Positions 12,513 through 25,544 of a stretch of DNA of 64,000 nucleotides are shown here, piece after piece. The translations under genes were made by a program, and so were the position numbers. The DNA is from Endothia cerciana (taxonomy: Eukaryota > Ascomycota > Sordariomycetes > Diaporthales > Cryphonectriaceae). Every line of letters begins with the position of its first letter. The stretch's first letter is position 1. A model generated the notes under the pieces. That model had not been told where the DNA came from and searched no databases. It worked only from the letters and a program-made list of their open reading frames with translations. The stretch lies in contig JALRMH010000026.1 in assembly GCA_026119935.1 (NCBI GenBank), positions 186,001 through 250,000 on the forward strand, read 5' to 3'.

Positions 12513-15500
12513 AGGTGAGGAGCCAAACGCGACGGTTCCCCTCTTTTCCTCGACGTTGTGAAACAGATGAGGCTCGAAGCGCACAGATGGTCCCACTGCC
12601 CTGACAAAACCGCAGAAGATTGTGCCTTTGCGTGTCCTGTGGCATGCGGCTTGATGGGCTATGCCGATGATGGGTGTTTCATCCCCAGAGAGCCAGAGAG
12701 GGAACGACTTACCCATGTTATGATTAGTAGTAGCAGCCCTCTGCTACACTATCAACGTCGAGCACAGCACCCATGACAGGGCGTCACATTCGTCCAGGCG
12801 GATCAGTGGAAAGCGACGCAGGTCGCCAAGTCGCATGAATGGGACCCTGATCCCCCCTTTCCTCCAGGCCTCGCTCGCTCGGAATCAATATGTCGTGTCA
12901 CCAGATGCGTGTCGTCGCGTTGGCGCTTACAGCTGAGAGAGGGAGCGAACCCCCCAAGGTCTGCTGCGGCTTGTCAGGCACTATGTCACATCAATGCGGC
13001 CCACACTGCCAGCATTGGGTCATCAATGGACAAGCCCGGCACCCAGAGCACCTGGCAGGGTCTCGGAGCAAAAGTGGCGATCAATTGCCACGACGGCGAC
13101 CTGGGCAATATTCCAGATCGGAAAGCTCTCGGCGGCGGGGAGCTTCGGCCAGAGTCTTGGAGGGTATTCCTCAGATAATGTTCCATCGAGGATCGTACAA
13201 GGCTTTGCGGACGGTAGTATCCCCTACCCAACCACGCCAACCTCTGTGATTTCTAGCATGGCAGGCCAAGGGCAAACCCCCCTAGGCCGTTCTGGACGAA
13301 CATATGCAAGGAACACAGCCAATCGGCAATGTGAGGGCCCAAAGAACCCACCCCCACCCTCTCCGGGTCCTGCTCTAGGTCGACAGTTCGCAAGACAAGC
13401 CAAATTGATAATTTGCACAGGGCCCAGGGCCAAAACAGCACCGGCGGCTTCGCTGTGTAAAAGCCGCGCTCTCCGTGGAACAGCATGCACGGAACGTGAA
13501 CAACAGTGACGGCCTGGTACGAAAGGCTCCTTTATTGTCCGAATTCACCGACGATGCCTGTCAGGCTACTATGCTACCTGGTTCCAGGAGCCGCCTGACT
13601 GCCGGTGTAACGGTCAGCACGTCCGGCCTTCTCGAGACCCGAGAGACCGGCTCGTGGGGTCCAGACAGCCCCCACATTTCTCATGGTCGGGATTCGCGGA
13701 GCGCCCGGCGTAGAATAGCATCAGCCCGGTTCGAAATTTGTCAGTTGCGGGCTCCTCAACCGAGCCCAGCGACGTTAGGTTGCAGATGCGGTGCTTGCTC
13801 TCGCACTCATGACAACCGCTGTCCGGATACTCGCGGACGAAATTACGGGTCAGACCGAGTCCCCCTGGCTCTTCTAATCTCTGCTCGGGACCGATGTCGC
13901 ATGCCTCCTGGCGCAGACGCCGTGAGTGCTCAGGCCCGACCCGTCAAGGACAGACATATGGCTCACGGACGCGGCAAAAGGGTGCCAAATTCAATGGACT
14001 AGTCACGGCATAGAATTATACTTCCCGAATATGAAACTGCCCTAGACATGCTGTTTGTGCATGCCATTCCTTGACCGTCAGCCACTTGGCCGTCTTGCTG
14101 CAGGGCGATGTACTGCCTACGGAGGCCTACTAGTCATAGCATGTGAATATGTCATCAGGTAGTCATTGCTCGGATAACTTGTTTGGTCGTCATCGCCGCC
14201 ACCAGCAACGTGAGCGTACAGCCAGAAAGCAGCGGCCGCCGAATAAGGCTCCCATACGGAGAGGATTTTTCTGGCGAGACAGAAGACTTCTTAACATCCC
14301 TCTGGATATGGTCGATAGCCGCATTCCTCTGAGGGAACCTTCAGCTCGGAGTAATTCCCACCTGTTGAGGTGATCAGATCATTTTAGTGCGCCATTTCTT
14401 GCTGACAACATAAATACTATGGTAAAGGTCAATAGGCGGTGGAGATGCATGTACTAAGCCCGCCCCGCCGCCGGCCACGGAGAGGGACGGTCTCTGCGAA
14501 TCCCCTGGCTTCAGAGGTCCGGCTGCTGTATATGAGCTTGTGCAATCGTCTTTAGGGTCTTTTCGAGAGGGACCTAATCATCATCCCGACATCTGACACC
14601 TGTCAAATGAGGTCTAAAGTGCTGCGCCCCGTCCTGGCTCGTGACAGCGAAGACCCGAGTATTCCTAGTGCAAACGGCCGTCGATGGAACTTCTCGCGAC
14701 AGATTGCTGACGGCATGTCGCCGCACCGCGGATGTCCGGGACTTCCCGCGTTGAAGTGCCCTGTAGGGAAAAAGACAAAATATAAAAGAACAATCCCAGG
14801 GACCTGGACGGGCAGGCGGGGTGCAAGCATTGTTGGAGGCTCCCGCGTGGATAATTCCCGTGTTTGCACTCAGGCCCAGTCCTACCCGAGCCTTTGGACC
14901 CCCCCTTAAGAGCCGCCGCCTGCGGGCCTTTCCTACTGCGTGTTCGTACAAGTTCAGGCGCTGCGGTGGGCACATCTAGTGGACCGTCTTTAGCGAAGCG
15001 GGAACAAAGTTCAGCCAACGCAGGCCGGAAAGCACTCAAGACCCCGAGCCGTTATCGCACCGAATCTTATCGTCTGATTCCACTCCTTCGACTCGGCGCC
15101 ACGTCGTCGACTCCTCTGGATCCCGATTCGACCAGTACACTACTTGGTTCATAGTCCTTTCTTTGCCTTTCACTCCTTTCCACGCCCGTCTTCACTGCTT
15201 CTTCCCGGCTGAGGCAGTCTTGTTACGGTGTGGGTGACTGTTCTTCCGACCTGGCTGAGGTTGTCTCCGTCAGCTGTCCGAATCTGTTTCCTTGGGAAGT
15301 CCGCGAGCCCCGTCCCAGAACCCAGACAGGAGGAAAGGTAAGATTTCACCTGCTTTCTGTCACGTCGGTCGCGCCTCACCGGCATCCCCGTCCCAGCTCG
15401 CGCCAGCTCCAGGGCCCGGTTCCCGCATTGCGCGCTGGGCTCCCCAAGTCGTAATAGGTTTTCGCAAGTGTCGCTAACGCAGGAAGGCCTCGCAGCGATC

Positions 15501-15554
15501 TGACACGACTTTGCGGACTGCTTTCACACGTGCACCTCGGCACCTGTCGCCAAC
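12513..15554. promoter_or_regulatory. 3-kb divergent intergenic region, PAG1 and CPR upstream regions
   Basis: Long divergent upstream region. Open frames of up to about 175 codons occur but are Arg/Ser/Pro-rich and resemble no family I know, so I treat it as non-coding. A TATA-like sequence (AAAATATAAAAGAAC) lies near 14777. A plausible 5'-UTR intron of CPR runs from a GTAAGA donor at 15338 to GCTAACGCAG ending at 15482, although the branch site is close to the acceptor. No long simple repeats or homopolymer tracts are seen here, unlike the right half of the window. Confidence 0.5.
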
Positions 15555-17753
15555 ATGGCAGAACTAGACACTCTCGATATCCTCGTCCTGGGGTTGATTC
15601 TCCTCGGCACTGTTGCGTACTTTACCAAAGGCAAGCTATGGGCCGTCGCAAAGGATCCCTACGCGACCTCCTTTGCCAACGGAAGTGCTGCAAAGGCCGG
15701 AAAGACCAGGAACATCTTGGAGAAGCTAGAAGAGAGTGGGAAGAACTGCGTCATCTTCTATGGATCCCAGACCGGAACCGCTGAGGATTACGCCTCGAGA
15801 CTCGCCAAGGAGGGCAAGAGCAGATTCGGTCTTGAGACCATGGTAGCTGACCTGGAGGACTACGACTTCGACAACCTTGATACCATTCCCAGCGACAAGA
15901 TCGTCATGTTCGTTCTTGCGACCTACGGTGAGGGTGAGCCCACGGATAACGCTGTTGACTTCTACGAGTTCATCACCGGCGAGGACGTGCAGTTCTCCGA
16001 GAGCAAGGAGCCCGCACTGGAAAACCTCAACTACGTCGCATTTGGTCTAGGCAACAACACATACGAGCACTACAACTCCATGGTTCGCAACGTCGACAAG
16101 GCCCTCGAGAAGCTAGGCGCACACAGGATCGGAGAGGCAGGCGAGGGTGATGATGGCGCTGGCACCATGGAAGAGGACTTCTTAGCCTGGAAAGAGCCCA
16201 TGTGGACTGCGCTATCCGAGAAGATGGGCCTGGAGGAACGCGAGGCTGTTTACGAGCCCATCTTCAGCATTACTGAACGCGAGGGTCTGACAAAGGATTC
16301 GCACGAGGTCTACGTCGGAGAGCCAAACAAGATGCACCTGGAGGGCACTGCCAAGGGTCCCTTCAACGCGCACAACCCTTACATCGCCCCCATCGCCGAG
16401 TCCTACGAACTGTTCTCTGTCAATGATCGCAATTGCTTGCACATGGAAGTCGACGTCAGTGGCTCCAACCTGTCTTACCAGACCGGCGATCATATCGCCG
16501 TGTGGCCTACCAACCCTGGCGCGGAGGTCGATCGCTTCTTGACCGTCCTGGGGCTCTCTGACAAGCGCGACACCGTCATCAGCGTCAAGGCGCTGGAGCC
16601 CACGGCCAAGGTACCTTTCCCCACGCCCACGACGTTCGATGCAATCCTTCGCTACCATATGGAAATCAATGCCCCTGTCTCGCGTCAATTCTTGGATACT
16701 CTCAAGGCCTTCGCCCCAGACGAGGAGTCCAAGGATGAAATGACCAAGCTTGGCGGCGACAAGGACTACTTCCATGACAAGGTCAGCACGCAGAATCTCA
16801 ACATCGCTCGCGTGCTGGAGCGTGTGGCCAAGGGCAAGCAATGGACCAATGTTCCGTTCTCAGCATTCATCGAAGGTCTCAACAAGTTACAGCCGCGCTA
16901 CTACTCGATCTCCTCATCCTCACTGGTCCAGCCCAAGAAGATCTCCATCACGGCCGTTGTCGAAGTACAGGAGCTCCCCGGCCGAGACGACCCATTCCGG
17001 GGCATTGCGACCAACTATCTCCTGGCTTTGAAGCAGAAGCAGAACGGCGACCCCAACCCGGAGCCCTTCGGACAGACGTACGAGATCCACGGGCCTCGCA
17101 ACAAGTACGACGGTATTCATGTCCCAGTCCACGTGCGCCACTCCAACTTCAAGTTGCCCTCCGATTCTTCCAAGCCCATCATCATGATTGGACCCGGTAC
17201 CGGTGTCGCTCCCTTCCGTGGTTTTGTACAGGAGAGGGCCAAGGAGGTAGAGAACGGTGTTGATGTCGGCAAGACGATTCTTTTCTTCGGTTGTCGGAAG
17301 CGTTCTGAGGACTTCATGTACGCGTCCGAGTGGGAGGTAAGCCATTATTCCTTTCGGACCCAACCGCCACTCTTCAACTGACCATTCCACAGCAACGTAA
17401 GCAGACCATGGGCGACAAGTTCGAGATGCACTGCGCGTTCTCGAGAGAGGGTCCCCAGAAGGTCTACGTGCAGCACCTGCTTAAGGAACAGGGCAAAATC
17501 ATCAACGACCTCCTCGAACAGAAGGCCTACTTCTATGTGTGCGGTGATGCCGCCAACATGGCTCGCGAGGTCAACGCCGTCCTGGTGCAGATCATTGCCG
17601 AACACAGGGGCAAGTCGGAGGCCAAGGCAGAGGAGATCGTGAAGAACATGAGAGCCGCAAACCAGTATCAGGTACGTGCCTACTGGTGCATAACGTTTTC
17701 GGGAAGAAACCGCACGCTAACGAACTCATCTGCAGGAGGACGTTTGGTCATAG
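15555..17753 (+). CDS. cprA: NADPH-cytochrome P450 reductase
   Basis: ER-membrane diflavin enzyme that passes electrons from NADPH through FAD and FMN to cytochrome P450s, including the sterol 14-demethylase (family knowledge). Exons are 15555-17336, 17393-17671 and 17736-17753, giving 692 residues. Visible parts: N-terminal membrane anchor (about residues 8-24); FMN-binding YGSQTGTAEDYASRLAKEG from about residue 69; FAD-domain RYYSISSSS; NADPH-binding GPGTGVAPFRGFVQERA; and FFGCRKRSEDFMYASEWE. The final exon is only 18 nt and encodes EDVWS plus stop. It completes the conserved C-terminal Trp that stacks on FAD in this family. Both introns (56 and 64 nt) have clear branch sites (CAACTGAC, GCTAAC). 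Codon use is strongly biased to C/G third positions, consistent with high expression. Confidence 0.96.
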
Positions 17754-20700
17754 AAGAGACGGTGACGTTCCTGGTTCTCATCTGCTGTCAAGCGGAAAGG
17801 AGCCCGTGCAAAGACGACAGCGACACGTTTTGCGTGCATGAGTCATTTTGGAATACAGGAGTCCTGGTGGGCAATGCGTGCTACTGGAGGTTTATTAGAA
17901 GGACATTGATATATCTTGGTGGGGTCTATAATGCAGCACAGTGTCTGTAATTGTGTATTGGTTTCATCGGGAGACTGTATGCAAGTGATGGGAATCTTGT
18001 CGGAGAATTTGGACGTTGTTCGTGAACCTGGCCGGTGCCGGTATGCTCCAACCCGCTCAGCGATGGCAAGAAATAATGGTCCTGTGATCCGAGTCATGGT
18101 GTTCCAATTGGAGCCTCCCGCAGTCAAGTTCAAGTCCCACAATGACCATATTTCAGCTTTTCGAAATGCTCGCTTCCCTTTATGACAACCTTGTTTTGCA
18201 GATGATGACTTCCAGCTTGGGGTGATACCAGACAGCCCGGGCCTCGGTTAAGTGACCAGGAGCACCTTTGGCTCTCTCCCTCTGTCCATTGACCCTCCCC
18301 CCTCTTTTTTCCGGGCAATACCTATTCCCCCAATCCCCCTTCGTCCTTCACTTCAATTCGCATCCAAGAACACTCTCAGCATCACGTCTTCAGGCGTTTG
18401 TTCTGTTCTCACATGCAGGCATGCTTTTGCCAGATCTTTCGATTTCGCTGCAGGCATACGCCCTGTCCTTTTGAGACAGCGGTTGGAAGCACCAAATGGT
18501 TCTCCGGAGAAGACAACTCGTTGTACCACAGCAGAATGCAGGCAAGGGAGAATTTGATGCTGAGCTTCCTTCGGTCCTACCATAGTGTGCGCATCCATCC
18601 TCCGGTTTGTGAGCCAATTTGCATCGATACGAGGTAGAGGACTCAAGAGCTCCGCCGGGTCCCTTCTCCCCGGATGCCCTGTCATCTCCACACAAGCTTC
18701 TCAATCATCTATGGTTTGCAATGACCTCTTTCTTCGGCCCGCGATAATTGTCTTCTGCTCACACATATCGATCCGCCTCGGGACAAATGCGGCCTAGTTG
18801 CTTTTCCTTTGCCGTCCCACGAATAAGGCGTGTTCCGCCAGGTCTGCAAGTGCAGGTGGTGACGGGGTGGTCGGAGATGATATGTGACTGATTCTTGTCT
18901 GTATCGCCTTAAGTGAGGCGCCTGAGACTGTCTGCTTGTCCACACGACTAGACGAGAAGGCATCAGGCTTCCACGGACCAATCAGCCAGGGAGCAGATCA
19001 CCAAGGTTCTCGGGTTCTACCATGTAAAGAGGTCATTTGTCCAAGCCTCGAGTGGAGAAATTGATCAAGACATCTCAAGCCACTCGGAGACGCATGTTTA
19101 AGACACTGCTCATCCCTGACTGCGCGAGGCAAGATCAGGCGCATTGCGATCTCAAGCCTCACAACACGCAGCCTTCCCGCCTATGGACTATGTCGCTGGC
19201 TTTGGGATCCTGATGACCGCTGACTTTGCGGCTCAGGGTCCCCCTTGGTAGGCGTGGCGGGCTCCTCCAGACCGACATGTCACCTCTCGAGTACGTGGAA
19301 GCCACGCACGGCTCCGTGACATACTATTGAGTCCCTACCGCGGCATGTCGATGGAAGAAGTGGTTGCTTCTGCCCTCTTGGGCGGGCGCCTTCTGCCGCA
19401 CTTCTGCTTGGAGAGGTCCGTGAGCTCCTCCCACGAACTCACAAGCCTCTTCCCGTCCTTGCATCCCGTATAGAAGGCCTGGGTGGCCGGGGAAAGTGCG
19501 AGACGGGTCTCTGCTGAATCAAAACCGCCGGCTTGCAGCTCGCCTTGCCCTCGGTGGGCCGGGGAGATGCGTGAGAGGGGCCCTTGTCCGCTTGTGTGCG
19601 TCTGCAACCATCCATAAAGGCTCTGTCTTTTCCTCGATCCGTCTGCTTGACTGTTGTCCTGACCTTGTCGACGGTTGGAGCTCTCGTCTCGATGACAAGC
19701 TCTACAAGTATCGTTATTGGAGCACTATCCTCTCATTGTTGTCCTTGCCCCTCGTCCTGGTCTCGTCAACTGCATGTTTAGAAGGGACACCGGAGGTCAC
19801 CTGTAACCTGGCAGGCATCATCTCGACCTTGATTTATTGATACCTGACGAAGGCGCCCGTCCCTTCTTCGCAGTCCCATATCTGCAGTATTCTTCACGTT
19901 TTGGAAGGCGCCCCGGCCTCAGGCAATGGATAGGCTGGGTTGGGAATCCTCGACCATTTCGGAGACCGACAGTGCCCAGTATCGCGCAGGCAACGTGGTA
20001 GGAAAGAGCTGTGCTGGAACTGGGAGTGGCCAGTGGCCAGTGACGCAGTCAGTATCTGTGGTGGCTTGAGTTCATCTAGTATGTTGTTGGTGCGAAAAAG
20101 CTCGCATCCCCCTCGCTCCAATTCAAGCAGAGACCGTGTCTGACATTCCACGCTTCCATCCAGAACTGCAAAAGGGGAGAACGGTAGCGAGATTTCAGAG
20201 GCGCTGGAGTATCGACACGTCCTTAGCTGCGTCGAAGACGCCTCATCGCAGAGGCAAGAGCAGCCTGGAAGTGACGGAGCTGTCTGTCTTGTCAGATCAC
20301 GTTGTGCCAGTCTTGGGCTCAGTGCTGGTCCTGAAATGCAACTGCGATTGCGGGCAGCCAGCATTCATTCCGCTAGGACCACACATCGTCCCTTCCTGGA
20401 TGGGTTCCGTCTTGAGCATCGAGGCAGCTGCTCTTTGATTAACTCCACCACCTCATTCTGACAGTCCTGACCCCGAACCTGCTACCTTTCTCCAGCATCT
20501 TCATCTCGCGGAAGGAGTACTGGTTGGCTTGCTCAGCATACGCACTGTCGCAACTCCTCTCGATACAGCATTACTCTTGAACATTGTTGTTGTTGATCTT
20601 GTCCAAAAGGTATCTCTTCCTCCCTCCTCTGTCCTCTCCTCTCCTCTCCTCCCCTCTGCTCTGCTCTCCTCTCCACCACAAACATCACAGCCATCGTCAC

Positions 20701-21657
20701 AATCACTTCACCCATCTTGCTCCATAGCTTGATCAGTTCAGTCCCATCTTAATCCCCACTGCACTCGCTTCATCACAGCGTCTCATCACCAGGCCCTCCC
20801 TGCCTCAGACATACCATCCTCCCCCTTCGAGGTGCCAGCTCTGCTGTCCCACTTCTGCCCTCCTGCTCGAACTCAGGATCTCGAATCTTCTGTCCACATC
20901 GACAGTCCTGCACGAAGAGAGCATCGTGACGGCAAGGTGAGCGCCGACTGGCTATTGTAACCCCAAACCACAATGGTGCCGCTTCTTGACTGGAACCATC
21001 CACACACTTCACCTTCTTTCTCGCTGCCAGGCATTCACCATTGTACCCCGCCGTCAAAAATCCCATCCTACTTTTCACCTTTCCACCCAACTATTTAACG
21101 CGTCGTTCCTTTCACACATCAAACAACGATCTGTCTTTCCACCCCACAACCTCTCACCACTTTCTGTCTGAACCTTTCAACCCAGCACACGACTTCCCAG
21201 CACCCACGCACCCACCCATTTCTACCCCCATTCTTCGTCGTCTTGTGACCGAAGGCCCTTCCAGAATCTTATCCTGTACTGATTGCCAATCTTCATCAAC
21301 ACTGACAACAATTCTTATGCAGCTTTGATAGCATCCTCATTGGTACATTCAAGGTTTGTGCTCAGCCGCCCCCATCCTCAGACACCAAATCCCACCATGC
21401 ACGTCTTTCCAGTATGCTCTATAGGCTTGGGCTGCTTGTCCTCCACACTTCTACCTCCAAGCTGTCGACGAACCATTGGCTGTTTGGAGATGGTCCTGGG
21501 TCTTCAAGAGCTCGGCGGGCTTCAGGCAGTTTGACTAGAATACTGTGACAGCCCTGCTGTTGCACTGTTTCCTCGCCTGTCCCATCCTCACTCCCCAGAC
21601 ATCATCTGTCATCTGTCCAAGTCCAGCTGCTGACTGTCCACCTTGCAGGAACTGCCC
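17754..21657. promoter_or_regulatory. 3.9-kb upstream region and probable leader of the RRM gene
   Basis: No convincing gene is seen on either strand. From about 20.6 to 21.3 kb the + strand is pyrimidine-rich (for example CTCCT repeats at 20632-20674), typical of fungal core promoters and 5' leaders. A likely 5'-UTR intron acceptor (GCTGACTGTCCACCTTGCAG) ends at 21649, 8 bp before the ATG, so transcription probably starts well upstream. The donor was not identified. Confidence 0.5.
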
Positions 21658-23669
21658 ATGTCTTACCACAACCCTTCAGTCATGGTCTCGGACTCCAACA
21701 ACCAGGGATGCCACGGCGTGGGCCCTACTTACGTCGCTCCCCAGGGTGCTCACGACGCTGCTGCCCGTGGCATGCACTACCCAGCCACCAACCCCGACGG
21801 CCTTGGTGGTCTCGCCAGTCACTTCAACACGCTCGGTGTGGCCAACAATAGCATCCCTCAGGGCGCTGCTCCTGGTACCATGCCTCCCGGCGGCTACATG
21901 ACGGCCGATGGCCCGGTCATCTACTCTGGCTATCATAGCCACATGCAGCCGCACTTCAACATGACCGTGCCCCAGCTTGCCGATACCTACCCTCCTGGCA
22001 GCCACTACATGCATCACGGCAGCGTTCCTGGTGGCTACAGTACCTATGTGCTCCCCTACAACCCCGGTCGCGCTGCTTCGTACGGTGACCGAGCCGACCG
22101 TGGTGGGCTACGTGATGTTCCCGATTTGGACAACCGCCGTGCCTCCTACTCGACTACCGCGACCGAGTCCACTCCCGGTACTCCCTTCTTCGGAGCCACG
22201 TCGGACTGCCACAATGCTCCTCGCGTGGTCTCCGCAGACCGCTCCAGCTACACCACTCCCTCCCCCCAGCAGTTTGCTGTGTCTGGAATGATCGGTCCTG
22301 TCACTACCAAGGGCAAGCGCATCGCCGAGGCTGAGCTTCGTGCCCTCGTCGAGCAGGACCCTCCCATCCCTTCTGCCGTTCCTGCCGTCTTCACTACCCC
22401 TGAGCAGCGCAAGACTCTTGAGCAGTGCCTCGAGAACCGCATCGAGGGCAACAAGAATGTCTACATCCGCGGCCTGCACCCCACCACCGATGATGAGTTG
22501 CTGTCCAAGTATGCCGCCCACTTCGGAGAGGTTGAGCAGAGCAAGGCCATCATCGACACTGCCACCGGTGCCTGCAAGGGGTAATTACCTCCCCCTCTGT
22601 CTCAACATTTTCTATTCCCCAGTCGGCTGACCTAGTACAGTTTCGGCTTCGCCAAGTTCAAGGATGTCCGCGACTCCGAGAAGTGCATTCAGGGCTTCTA
22701 CCTCCTCGGCTACGAGGTCGGCTTTGCTCGAGTGAGTGTCAGATGTTGAGCGGATCCATCGTTCGGGTAGGACTGACACCAAGGGACACAGGAGAGCTTC
22801 AACGCCCGACTGAAGGCCGAGGGCGATGAGGGTTCGACCAACCTGTACATCTCCAACCTGCCCAAGTCCGTCACCGAGGCTGTGAGTGTTCTGCCCCCAG
22901 AGGTTGTTATCCTCTTCAAAGCTGACTGTCCAGCAACTGGTCGCCATTTTCGACCCCTACCAGATCTTGTCCAGCAAGATCCTGCGTGACAGCATGGGCA
23001 ATAGCCGCGGTGTCGGATTCGCCCGGTGAGTTGCCTGATCCCCTCCAGTCTCTGCTTCACAAGACTGATCATTCATGCCAGTTTCGAGTCCCGTGACGTT
23101 TGTGAGGAGATCATCAAGCGTTTCCACGGCCAGGCCATCGGCGATGAGTGCTTCCTGATGCAGGTCCGCTACGCCGACACGCCTGCGCAGAAGGAGCTGA
23201 AGCGCATTACTGCTGAGCGCCGCCAGTACCGTACCAACGAGTACAACATCGGCGCCTACGGAACAATGGCTGTCGGCATCAATCCTTCCATCTACAACAC
23301 ACAGTCTAGCTGGAACCGTTCTCCCCGCTTCTCTGAGTAAGTCAGTCTTGCTTGAGCTGTGGTACTCGCAGGCCACCCTCTAGTGTTCGCAGCTAACAAG
23401 TCTGTAGCGCCCCCGCTCGAGGTGTCTATCGTCCCGCTCTTGCTACCAAGAGCGGAAACGCCAACGTGACTCCGGGTCGCGAGCGTGAGTATGTGGCTTT
23501 CCATCCTCTTTTCTCGATGAAAATCAGGATGCTGACTAGTGTCCCTAGGCAGAGCGCGGCCACCACTTCCTCCGATGATGGATCCGCCGACGAGGGTGTG
23601 ACGGTCGTTGACTCCCCCACCAACTGCAAGTCTCATTCGTCTCCCATCGTCAAGAAGGAGGCTGCCTAG
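21658..23669 (+). CDS. Two-RRM RNA-binding protein, RBMS/MSSP-like (S. pombe Msa1-like)
   Basis: Predicted single-stranded RNA/DNA-binding protein of the RBMS/MSSP type; no specific target can be read from sequence. Seven exons: 21658-22580, 22641-22731, 22792-22881, 22934-23025, 23082-23336, 23408-23488, 23549-23669, giving 550 residues. The N-terminal 260 residues are low-complexity (Gly/Ser/Tyr/His-rich). RRM1 is about 266-338, with RNP2 VYIRGL and RNP1 KGFGFAKF. RRM2 is about 355-433, with RNP2 LYISNL and RNP1 RGVGFARF. A conserved linker, ESFNARLKAEGDEG, lies between them. Every junction was chosen by phase and branch sites. At exon 6 a GTATGT donor (23489) keeps frame while the overlapping GTGAGT does not. 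The start is the first ATG after a putative leader acceptor. It is convergent with RIO2. Confidence 0.9.
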
Positions 23670-24205
23670 AAGAACACAACTCTTTCGGGCCATCATCCTT
23701 CACGCTCTGTGGACCACGCTCTCTCGACGACAGCACTCCCGGCATAATTTTCAGCATCAACAGCAGCCTTATTCCCAAAGACTTGTGGAGGTCGTTCGAT
23801 GTCAGCTGGGTTCGGAATTTTGGTGTTCTCTCTTACACACACTCTGGTCTTATCGTCGGAAAGTATGTCGATTAACGCGCTCAAAGGCGGGTCTGTCCGA
23901 AATGGAACGGAAGGAATGCTTTCTTCGACAATTAGAGCAGGGAAGTTGAGTGCATACATCATCACCAATTTCGTCCTTTGTACCATAGCACTTTTTCTCC
24001 GTTGTTTGTACCTTGTGTGTCGCAACAAGGATCGTCAGGCAGTGGTAATATAGATTCATGGAAGTTGTCATAGCAACCGCACTCTCTTGTGGGGTCTCTG
24101 AGTGATGTCCTCAAGTGTCATGGATGGCACAGGACACAACAAACCGTCGGGCTCTGTTTTTGGTGTTCATATGTGCTCATAACATTTGGTTTGGTGGACC
24201 ACAGA
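23670..24205. other. Convergent intergenic region, RRM gene and RIO2 3' ends
   Basis: 536 bp of probable 3' UTRs. No gene, repeat or structured element stands out. Confidence 0.5.
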
Positions 24206-25544
24206 TCATGATGCAGCTGTGATCTCTGACCTCCCCAGGTTATCAGCTGTCTCGTCTACATCCCCATCTTTGCTGTCAGCTATGGCAGAGCCTGGTTTGG
24301 TTTGGTAGCTGAGTTCCCCGTCGGTGCTCTCAGGGTCTTCTCCTCCAGAGTCAAAACCTTCCCCGTCACCATCAGATGAATTCTCATCCTCTTCGCCGTC
24401 CTCATCTTTGGACCCTGCTTGCTCCCTAATAGCGGTTTCCAGGTCCTTGGTCATCTTTTTCGTGAAACCCGAGGCTTCTACTGCGACATCTATCCTCCTG
24501 GCGCCATCCATGCCCACGGTCTTCTTGGCATCCTTGTAAAATGGGCCTGGTGCCGTGTCGACGAAGTGGAATTTCCTCTCGAAAAATCTCTTCACGCAGT
24601 TGACGTCCCTATCGAAGTACATCTCCGCGTTCTGGTGGTCCATTGAGACCATCTGGGGGAAGTCGATGAGGATGGGTGTTAAGGTCACTCCCTCGCTAGT
24701 CTCTGCGTTTTCATCCCCTTCCCTTTGCTCTTCCGGCCCCGCAGCCCTCTCCTCCCTGATAAGAATGTTGAATTCGTTGAAGTCGCCGTGTATCAGTCCG
24801 TGCTTCGCGAGTCGTAGTATCAACGCGATCAGGTCCGCGTATAGGCTCGCTGGGTCGGGGACCGCTGATATTTGTCGCAAGGGATACGAATCGATGAACG
24901 ACATGACGACAGTATGTCTCGACTGGGCCACTGGTTCCGGCACGGGGAAGCCCTCTTCCGCCAGCGCCTGCATGAACGCATACTCTTTCATGGCCGACAG
25001 TCGTGACAGGTACATCCAGGAGCCGCCCTGCCTCTTTTTCAAGTAATCACGGTTCGTCTTGACGGTCCGGAACGAGATTCGGCCTAGTCTGTGGATCTTC
25101 AGCACCTTCTGCTGCCCCTTATCATCCGCCACCATCATGATGTCGCTTTCCTTGCCTACGCCGATCCGGCTGCCCACGCTGTAGACCTCCTTGCGGGAGG
25201 AGTACGTGTGCAGGGCGAGGTAGTCGAGTCCGCCGTAGGTCAGGCGGTAGCCGTCGTATTTGGCCTCTTTGACACGCCCTATTAGTCCGTTCTTGGCCAG
25301 GTTGCTAATGGACTTATGCACGCCGCTGCTACCACCGCGAAGGCGGGCGATCTTCTCGATAAGGGGGGTCGGGACGATTTCGTGGTTTTTGGAGCCCATT
25401 TCTACCTGAGAGCGGAGGTCAGGATGATTGACAGGAGAGCATTAGAAGAGGAGGGGGAGGGGAGTGGAGTGGATTGCGTACTGCTGTGAGGACCCGCCAG
25501 TCCTCAGACGTGAGGTGGCGCATGGCCTTGGTGTCCAACTTCAT
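24206..25544 (-). CDS. RIO2: RIO2 atypical protein kinase/ATPase, 40S maturation
   Basis: RIO2 binds pre-40S particles and drives late cytoplasmic maturation of the small subunit (family knowledge). Exon 1 (25482-25544) encodes MKLDTKAMRHLTSEDWRVLTA. A 76-nt intron (25406-25481, branch CCTGAC) leads to VEMGSKNHEIVPT in exon 2 (24206-25405); total 420 residues. The N-terminal winged helix (SSGVHKSISNLAKNGLIGR) is followed by the P-loop-like GSRIGVGKESDIMMV, the ATP-binding Lys in KVLKIHRLGR, the catalytic HGDFNEFNILI and the metal-binding LIDFPQMVS. The C-terminus is acidic and disordered. A 13-base C tract (sense strand) lies 33-45 nt upstream of the ATG. It is divergent from RPN1. Confidence 0.95.

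Noticed and set aside
16212..16841. 209-codon open frame antisense to P450 reductase
   Set aside because: Shadow of the conserved diflavin reductase exon.
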